DNA of 64,000 nucleotides. Origin: Irregularibacter muris. Lineage in GTDB: Bacteria; Bacillota; Clostridia; Eubacteriales; Garciellaceae. This document shows positions 59,050 to 64,000 of the stretch, in pieces (the stretch's first letter is position 1; every line of letters begins with the position of its first letter). Under the pieces are notes generated by a model. It ran no database searches. It was not told where the DNA came from and worked only from the letters and a program-made list of their open reading frames with translations. The stretch is from assembly GCF_024622505.1 (NCBI RefSeq), contig NZ_JANKAS010000004.1:171936-235935 (forward strand). The letters run 5' to 3'. Position numbers and translations under genes: made by a program.

Positions 59050-61484
59050 TATTCTTTCACTCTAAACTCTAGTTTTCCATCCTTGGCATCTACGACAATG
59101 TGATCCCCTGTAGAAATACTTCCTTTTAACATTTCTTCTGATAATTGGTCTTCTACCTTTTTTTGTATTGCTCTTCTCAAAGGTCTTGCCCCATAGGTTA
59201 GATCAAATCCTTCTTTTGCTAGGAATTCCTTTGTATTATCGGTAAACTCTACATAAATATTCAAGTCTTTCAGTCTTTGGGCCAGTCTCTCTAACAATAT
59301 AGAGATAATCTCTTTAAGATGGTGGTCCTCTAATTGATGGAATACAATGATTTCATCTAGTCTATTTAAAAACTCTGGTCTGAAGGTTTTTCTCAGTTCC
59401 TCCATCACATTGCCTTTCATTTTTTCATAGCCTCTATCCTTCTCATTTTGGGCAGTAGCAAAACCCAAACTTTTTTGTCTTCTAATGGTATGTGCTCCCA
59501 CATTGGAGGTCATAATCACCACGGTATTTTTGAAGTCTACTGTTCTACCCTTTCCATCGGTCAATCTGCCATCCTCTAAAATTTGCAATAATATATTGAA
59601 TACATCCGGATGGGCTTTTTCTATTTCATCCATTAATACTACAGAGTAGGGTTTTCTTCTTACCTTTTCTGTCAATTGTCCTCCCTCTTCATATCCTACA
59701 TATCCTGGAGGGGAACCGATTAATCTGGATACGGTATGTTTTTCCATATATTCTGACATATCAATTCTTATCATGGCATTCTCATCGCCAAACATCACTT
59801 CTGCTAAGGCTTTACTTAATTCTGTTTTTCCTACTCCAGTAGGTCCTAAGAAGATAAAGGAACCAATAGGTCTATTGGGGTCTTTAAGTCCTACCCTGGC
59901 CCTACGAATGGCCTTAGACACTGCATTTACAGCTTCATCTTGACCAATAACCCTTCTATGAAGCTCTTCTTCTAAATTTAATAATCTATCGGATTCTTCT
60001 TCAGCTAATTTTTTTACAGGTACACCTGTCCAGCTCGAAACGATGTGAGCAATGTCTTCCTCATCTACTTGGTCTGCACTTTTATTGTTCTTTTTCTTCC
60101 AATTGTTTTTAATCTCTTCTAGCTGATTTTTAGATTTTTGCTGTTCATCTCTGATTCTGGCAGCCTTCTCATAGTCTTGGCTAGATATGGCCTCTGCCTT
60201 TTCTTGTTCAAATTTTTCTATTTTCTCTTCTAGTTCTTTTATTTCTGGTGGTGCAGTAAGGACACTTAATCTTACCCTAGATGCTGCTTCATCTACTAGG
60301 TCAATGGCCTTATCCGGCAAAAATCGATCGGTAATATAGCGATCTGAAAGCTCAACAGCTGCTTTTAGGGCTTCATCTGTAATCTTTACTCTATGATGGG
60401 CCTCATATCTATCCCTTAATCCTTTTAAGATTTGAAGAGTCTCTTCTGTAGTAGGTTCCCCTACTTGGATAGGTTGGAATCTTCTTTCTAGGGCTGAATC
60501 CTTTTCAATATATTTTTTATATTCATCTAGGGTGGTCGCACCGATGGTTTGCAATTCCCCTCGGGCTAAAGCAGGTTTGATGATATTTGAAGCATCGATG
60601 GCCCCCTCTGCTGCTCCTGCTCCCACAATGGTATGGAGTTCATCAATAAACAAAATGACATCCGCAGAATTACGTATTTCTTCCATTACCTTTTTAAGCC
60701 GGTCTTCAAATTCTCCCCTATACTTTGCTCCTGCCACCATTCCAGAAAGGTCTAAAGTAACCACTTTTTTATCCTTTAAGTTCTCAGGGATACTCCCTTC
60801 TATAATTCTTTGGGCCAGTCCCTCTGCTATTGCAGTTTTTCCTACACCAGGTTCTCCAATTAAACAAGGATTGTTCTTGGTCCTTCGACTGAGAATTTGA
60901 ATAACCCGTTCTATTTCTTTTTCTCTACCAATAACTGGGTCAATCTTTCCTTCCCTTGCTAGCTCGGTAAGATCTCGACCAAACTGCTCCAGGGTGGGTG
61001 TATTTGTTTTTTGCTTTCTTTTGCTATTTTCCTGGGAGGAAGGATTGCTATTGAGATGATTCATCACTTCCTGTCTAGTTTTATCAAAACTGATATCTAA
61101 ATCATGAAGTACCTTAGCTGCTACCCCTTCTCCCTCTCGGATTAATCCTAAAAGTAAGTGTTCTGTCCCTATATAATTATGGCCTAAGCTCCTTGCCTCA
61201 GCTAAGCTTAGTTCTAATACTCTCTTTGTCCTAGGAGTATACCCTACAATTTTAGAATTGCCCTCATCTCCTGTACCTATGATTTTTACAATCTCATTTC
61301 TTACTTTTTCCAAATCCACCCCTAGGTTTTTTAGGGAAACTGCTGCCACGCCATCCCCTTGCCTGATCAGTCCAAGAAGTAAATGCTCAGTTCCTACGTA
61401 ATTATGGTTAAGGCTACTGGCCTCCTGTTGTGCAAATACAAGGGCTTGCTGTGCCTTTTCTGTAAATCTTCCAAACATCGCCAT
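59049..61484 (-). CDS. clpC: Clp protease ATP-binding subunit ClpC
   Basis: An AAA+ unfoldase for ClpP. In order: two N-terminal Clp repeats ([15 protein letters not shown] and [15 protein letters not shown]), first Walker A GEPGVGKT, a UVR/M-domain segment ([27 protein letters not shown]), second Walker A GPTGVGKT, and a C-terminal D2-small domain. Length 811 aa. The ATG at 61484 is 8 nt after GGAGG. It acts with McsB and the adaptor McsA encoded upstream. Confidence 0.97.
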   Translation of the reverse strand: MAMFGRFTEKAQQALVFAQQEASSLNHNYVGTEHLLLGLIRQGDGVAAVSLKNLGVDLEKVRNEIVKIIGTGDEGNSKIVGYTPRTKRVLELSLAEARSLGHNYIGTEHLLLGLIREGEGVAAKVLHDLDISFDKTRQEVMNHLNSNPSSQENSKRKQKTNTPTLEQFGRDLTELAREGKIDPVIGREKEIERVIQILSRRTKNNPCLIGEPGVGKTAIAEGLAQRIIEGSIPENLKDKKVVTLDLSGMVAGAKYRGEFEDRLKKVMEEIRNSADVILFIDELHTIVGAGAAEGAIDASNIIKPALARGELQTIGATTLDEYKKYIEKDSALERRFQPIQVGEPTTEETLQILKGLRDRYEAHHRVKITDEALKAAVELSDRYITDRFLPDKAIDLVDEAASRVRLSVLTAPPEIKELEEKIEKFEQEKAEAISSQDYEKAARIRDEQQKSKNQLEEIKNNWKKKNNKSADQVDEEDIAHIVSSWTGVPVKKLAEEESDRLLNLEEELHRRVIGQDEAVNAVSKAIRRARVGLKDPNRPIGSFIFLGPTGVGKTELSKALAEVMFGDENAMIRIDMSEYMEKHTVSRLIGSPPGYVGYEEGGQLTEKVRRKPYSVVLMDEIEKAHPDVFNILLQILEDGRLTDGKGRTVDFKNTVVIMTSNVGAHTIRRQKSLGFATAQNEKDRGYEKMKGNVMEELRKTFRPEFLNRLDEIIVFHQLEDHHLKEIISILLERLAQRLKDLNIYVEFTDNTKEFLAKEGFDLTYGARPLRRAIQKKVEDQLSEEMLKGSISTGDHIVVDAKDGKLEFRVKE

Positions 61485-61499
61485 TTAAAGCACCTCCAG

Positions 61500-62525
61500 T
61501 TATTTTTCAATCTTTTCGCGAATATATTGGGTTCGAATGTAGTCTCTTTCTCTTTCATCCATTCTTCGATTATAATTTTTTTGCAACATACCTGTTTGAA
61601 TATTGGTCATCAAGTTATTAATAACATCCATATCGATATCTTGAATATAGCCCAAATCTATCCCTAGTCTTACATAGGATAACAATTTCATGCATTCATC
61701 TGAGGATAAAATTCTTGCATATTTTAAAATGCCATAAGAACGATAGATTTTATCCTGTAAATTGATAGGGTTATACTCCTTCATATTCATTCTTATTTGT
61801 CTTTCTCTTTTAAGAATTTCCTTTACCACGGAATGTAAATTACTAATAATATCCTTTTCTGAAGAACCTAAAGTGATCTGATTGGATATCTGAAATAAAT
61901 CTCCTATAAACTCTGTACCCTCTCCATAAATCCCTCTGATGGTAATCCCTAACTTCCCAATAGCTTGTATGACAGAGTTAATTTGCCCGGTCAATACCAG
62001 ACAGGGAAGATGTACCATTACAGAAGCTCTCATCCCTGTTCCTATATTTGTAGGACAGGCTGTTAAATATCCCCATTTTTCATGGAAAGAAAAAGGTATG
62101 GTTTCCTCTAAAAGATCATCTATTTTATTGGCGATCTCCCAGACTTTGTTCAATTGAAATCCCGGCAGGATACATTGAATGCGGAGATGATCTTCTTCAT
62201 TAATCATTATGCTTACTTGCTCACCCTGTTGGATCAAAACCGCACCTATTTTGCTTTTTCCTAGATCAGGGCTAATGAGATGTTTCTCCACCAATACTTG
62301 TCTTTCTAAGGAGGATATCTTATCCATTTCTATGAGTTCAAACTCATGAGCTATAGCCGAATTGCTATAAAGAATGGCTTCGTGGATAGATTGAATCACT
62401 TCCTTAGCTTGTTCTTCCTGCATAAAAGTGGGCATGACTTTCCCTAAAATATTTCTTGCTAATCTTATTCTACTACTGATAACAATATCGTTATCTCCTC
62501 CTGGGTTGATATCCCATGCTGTCAT
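61500..62525 (-). CDS. mcsB: Protein-arginine kinase McsB
   Basis: A phosphagen-kinase homologue that phosphorylates arginines to mark proteins for ClpCP. The N-terminal NDIVISSRIRLARNI and the central CPTNIGTGMRASVMVHLP (catalytic Cys area) are present. The catalytic loop EGTEFIGDLFQISNQ and EYELGS-like QITLGSSEKDI follow. Length 341 aa. It lies between mcsA and clpC. Confidence 0.95.
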   Translation of the reverse strand: MTAWDINPGGDNDIVISSRIRLARNILGKVMPTFMQEEQAKEVIQSIHEAILYSNSAIAHEFELIEMDKISSLERQVLVEKHLISPDLGKSKIGAVLIQQGEQVSIMINEEDHLRIQCILPGFQLNKVWEIANKIDDLLEETIPFSFHEKWGYLTACPTNIGTGMRASVMVHLPCLVLTGQINSVIQAIGKLGITIRGIYGEGTEFIGDLFQISNQITLGSSEKDIISNLHSVVKEILKRERQIRMNMKEYNPINLQDKIYRSYGILKYARILSSDECMKLLSYVRLGIDLGYIQDIDMDVINNLMTNIQTGMLQKNYNRRMDERERDYIRTQYIREKIEK

Positions 62526-62539
62526 ATGGCTCCCCCTTT

Positions 62540-63043
62540 CTAAGATAACCCCTCATTTTTGGCTTTGATTTCATCCCTTAGTTTAGCGGCCAATTCATAT
62601 TCTTCATTTTCTACGGCCCTTTGTAATTGTTCTTTTAGTTCTTCAATTTCTTTTTTTAGTCTAATATTTTTGGTGGTGTTATGGGGGATTTTGCCTTTAT
62701 GTTCTTCGCTACCATGAATTCGTCTAATTAGGGGCTCCAAATGCTCTCCAAACACTTCATAGCAATGATCACACCCTACTTTTCCTGTTTTTTTAAAGGC
62801 ATTCAAACCCATTTTGCAAAGAGGGCATCTTAATTCTTCTACAGGACTTTGCTGTGGATAAAATGAATTGTCAATATCCAATAATCCCGAAAAAAACTTA
62901 TGGAAATCAAAGCTTTGTTCAAATGAGAGTTCATTTAATTCTCGGGCACAGGACTCACATAAATCATATTCTTGTTTTTCACCATTGATAACTTTTGTAA
63001 GATGTACTACCGCATCTCTTTCTTTACAATGTTGACATTTCAT
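62540..63043 (-). CDS. mcsA: ClpC/McsB adaptor McsA
   Basis: A 167-residue zinc-binding activator of McsB. Four CxxC pairs are seen (CQHC, CESC, CPLC, CDHC), followed by a UVR domain (LKEQLQRAVENEEYELAAKLRDEIK) that binds ClpC. It is the first gene of the mcsA-mcsB-clpC string. No ctsR is found directly upstream, unlike in B. subtilis and many clostridia. Confidence 0.94.
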   Translation of the reverse strand: MKCQHCKERDAVVHLTKVINGEKQEYDLCESCARELNELSFEQSFDFHKFFSGLLDIDNSFYPQQSPVEELRCPLCKMGLNAFKKTGKVGCDHCYEVFGEHLEPLIRRIHGSEEHKGKIPHNTTKNIRLKKEIEELKEQLQRAVENEEYELAAKLRDEIKAKNEGLS

Positions 63044-63241
63044 CTAACCTCTCCTTTACTTCTCACTTTTAAGCATTATGTAAATTTATAGACCTATAAA
63101 TAGATTTTCCTTTACCTGTATTATTACCCTTTTTGTTGATCATTTTAACGTTAAAAATTTTTTCCCATAAATATTCCTAAGGGTTTTAAGAATATTTTAC
63201 CAATATACATATATTTTTACAATAATCCTCAAGCAATAGAC

Positions 63242-63275
63242 CTATAAAAGTCATCCGAGAGGATGACTTTTATAG
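63242..63275 (-). other. Perfect hairpin upstream of mcsA
   Basis: A 15-bp perfect stem, CTATAAAAGTCATCC/GGATGACTTTTATAG, with GAGA in the loop. It lies between mcsA and the palindromic element at 63283 and may end transcription from the small ORF at 63498. The interval 63044-63241 is AT-rich, with a further ATTTATAG/CTATAAAT palindrome at about 63086-63105, and no gene that I can support. Confidence 0.55.
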
Positions 63276-63282
63276 AACTACC

Positions 63283-63470
63283 TTAATCTGTTGTACTCGT
63301 TAAATTCCTATTTTCTCATGTTCCAAGGTCAAGAGTTTGTAAATTTGCCTTCAGCAGTATCAAAAACTCGCTACGCTCAAACACTTAATTTAAAGCGCTT
63401 TCGCCTGCATTAACAAACTCTAAACCTCTGCACAAAGCAAAGTCTCCATTTAACGAGCACAACCAGTTAC
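63283..63470. repeat. Palindromic TIR-bounded element (MITE-like)
   Basis: Terminal inverted repeats TGTACTCGTTAAA (63292-63304) and TTTAACGAGCACA (63449-63461), extended outward with near matches (TTAATCTGT versus ACCAGTTA). Inside are AGAGTTTGTAAAT/ATTAACAAACTCT inverted arms and GAGCGTAGCGAG. No ORF is carried. It is probably a non-autonomous mobile repeat beside an IS3 end. Confidence 0.65.
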
Positions 63471-63497
63471 TTTAATAGGAAATTATCTCAGTGTAAT

Positions 63498-63728
63498 TCA
63501 TTCTTCCCTATTTACATTATTATTTTTTGTGGTATTTTCTAAATGCTCTGCTCGTTTTCTTTGGGCATCTGTACCTAGCCAATAGTTATAAGTGGACATA
63601 AATTCACCGTACATACTCTTGTCTGCCATTTCATCTTGGTAAGCATCATCCTTATTTTTAATCTCTACAATCTTTCCCTTCTCCTCCATACTTTCGGGCA
63701 CAGGTTTTTTTTGCATATCCTTATTCAT
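63498..63728 (-). CDS. Small hydrophilic protein, unknown
   Basis: A 76-residue, highly charged protein (MNKDMQKKPVPESMEEKGK...), with no membrane segment, no cysteine and one Trp-Leu-Gly cluster (YNYWLGTDAQRKRAEHLE). It follows AAGGAGACT before the ATG. I do not recognise a family. It lies between the IS3 end and the palindromic element, and could be a small spore- or stress-related protein, but that is a guess. Confidence 0.5.
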   Translation of the reverse strand: MNKDMQKKPVPESMEEKGKIVEIKNKDDAYQDEMADKSMYGEFMSTYNYWLGTDAQRKRAEHLENTTKNNNVNREE

Positions 63729-63873
63729 AAATAGTCTCCTTTCCTCAAGATTGTAAAATCTATCTCATCTTTTTTTAAAATTTAGTTTTTAAAATCCTCT
63801 TTATTTTTTGTTAAATTCATATATTTATACTCTTCTTTCCCATGGAATTGAATAAAATAAAAAACACTTTGAA

Positions 63874-64000
63874 TGAGGTGACCCCTTAAAGTTAGACTTT
63901 ATTAGCGAGACAGTTTCGGCTGCCTCGCTATTTTTATGCAGCCTGAAGACTAAGTCTGTATTGCACTGGACTTAGCCATCCAAGTTTCTCTTTAATTCTC
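63874..64000 (-). mobile_element. 3' end of an IS3-family insertion sequence (partial)
   Basis: The end TGAGGTGACCCC followed by TTAAAGTTAGAC is typical of IS3/IS150-group termini, and the adjacent reading frame is a transposase C-terminus (see CDS). A hairpin AGCGAG/CTCGCT lies between (63904-63929). The rest of the element is beyond the window. Confidence 0.75.
63934..64000 (-). CDS. IS3-family transposase OrfB, C-terminal end (partial)
   Basis: The minus strand reads RIKEKLGWLSPVQYRLSLQAA and a stop, the usual C-terminal signature of IS3/IS150 DDE integrases (IKxKLxGLSPVQYR). About 22 residues lie in the window; the catalytic domain is outside. The ending codon is TAA at 63934-63936. Confidence 0.8.
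   Translation of the reverse strand, partial: RIKEKLGWLSPVQYRLSLQAA

Noticed and set aside
63498..63728. Displaced ctsR
   Set aside because: 76 residues, no helix-turn-helix pattern and no similarity to the CtsR start that I can see.

Overview
The window comes from a low-GC, anaerobe-type Firmicute, most likely class Clostridia. Supporting features are the clostridial order of the ribosomal-protein and polymerase genes, sigH with rae1/rlmB/mrnC/cysS, a cysteine T-box, a CarD-family gene, mcsAB-clpC and the zinc-ligand (C+) forms of L33, L36 and S14. Gene content would fit an Alkaliphilus-like genus, but the sequence alone does not fix the genus. Almost every gene is on the minus strand, so transcription runs from high to low coordinates. 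One confident gene (57080-57478) is on the plus strand.

Positions 1-31122 are one long translation/transcription superregion. In transcription order: tRNA-Tyr, tRNA-Thr, tufB, rpmG, secE, nusG, rplK, rplA, an L10 leader, rplJ, rplL, terminator, rpoB, rpoC, an L7Ae-like gene, rpsL, rpsG, fusA, tufA, terminator. The S10-spc-alpha cluster follows (rpsJ to rpsM), with adk, map, a KOW-domain gene and infA inside it. rpsM is cut by the window edge. The two tuf genes are almost identical. Several starts are TTG or GTG (rpmD, rplX, rpoC, rpsQ, fusA, rpsG, rpmG), placed by Shine-Dalgarno spacing and family alignment.

Positions 31209-39710 hold sigH, rae1, rlmB, mrnC, cysS and cysE, with a strong promoter and a Cys T-box leader (UGC specifier) upstream of cysE. 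A 200-bp palindromic repeat lies between the leader and cysE. Then come a DUF1002-type secreted protein, a PrcB-like small protein, ispF, a zinc-ribbon protein and a HAD phosphatase.

Positions 39727-45004 are a four-gene 2-oxo-acid/acetoin dehydrogenase operon (E1 alpha, E1 beta, E2, E3). It has a consensus promoter followed by GTGAAA/TTTCAC operator-like repeats. E2 appears to have two subunit-binding domains, and E2 and E3 share almost the same lipoyl domain.

Positions 45265-53845 form the most accessory-looking block: a SorC-type regulator, a COG4091-type oxidoreductase with a SAF domain, a variant RpiB, a PRD/EIIB/EIIA regulator, galactitol-type PTS IIA, IIB and IIC, a small membrane protein and a class II aldolase. 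Together they look like an uptake and breakdown route for a short polyol or sugar. The RpiB lacks the usual ring-opening histidine, which favours an acyclic tetrose-phosphate substrate. This is the best candidate for an uncharacterised pathway.

Positions 53987-63043 are housekeeping again: ispD, a PIN-TRAM membrane protein, carD, a divergent MazG-like small gene, radA, clpC, mcsB and mcsA. No ctsR lies next to mcsA. The right end holds a TIR-bounded palindromic element, a small charged ORF and the 3' end of an IS3-family element cut by the window.
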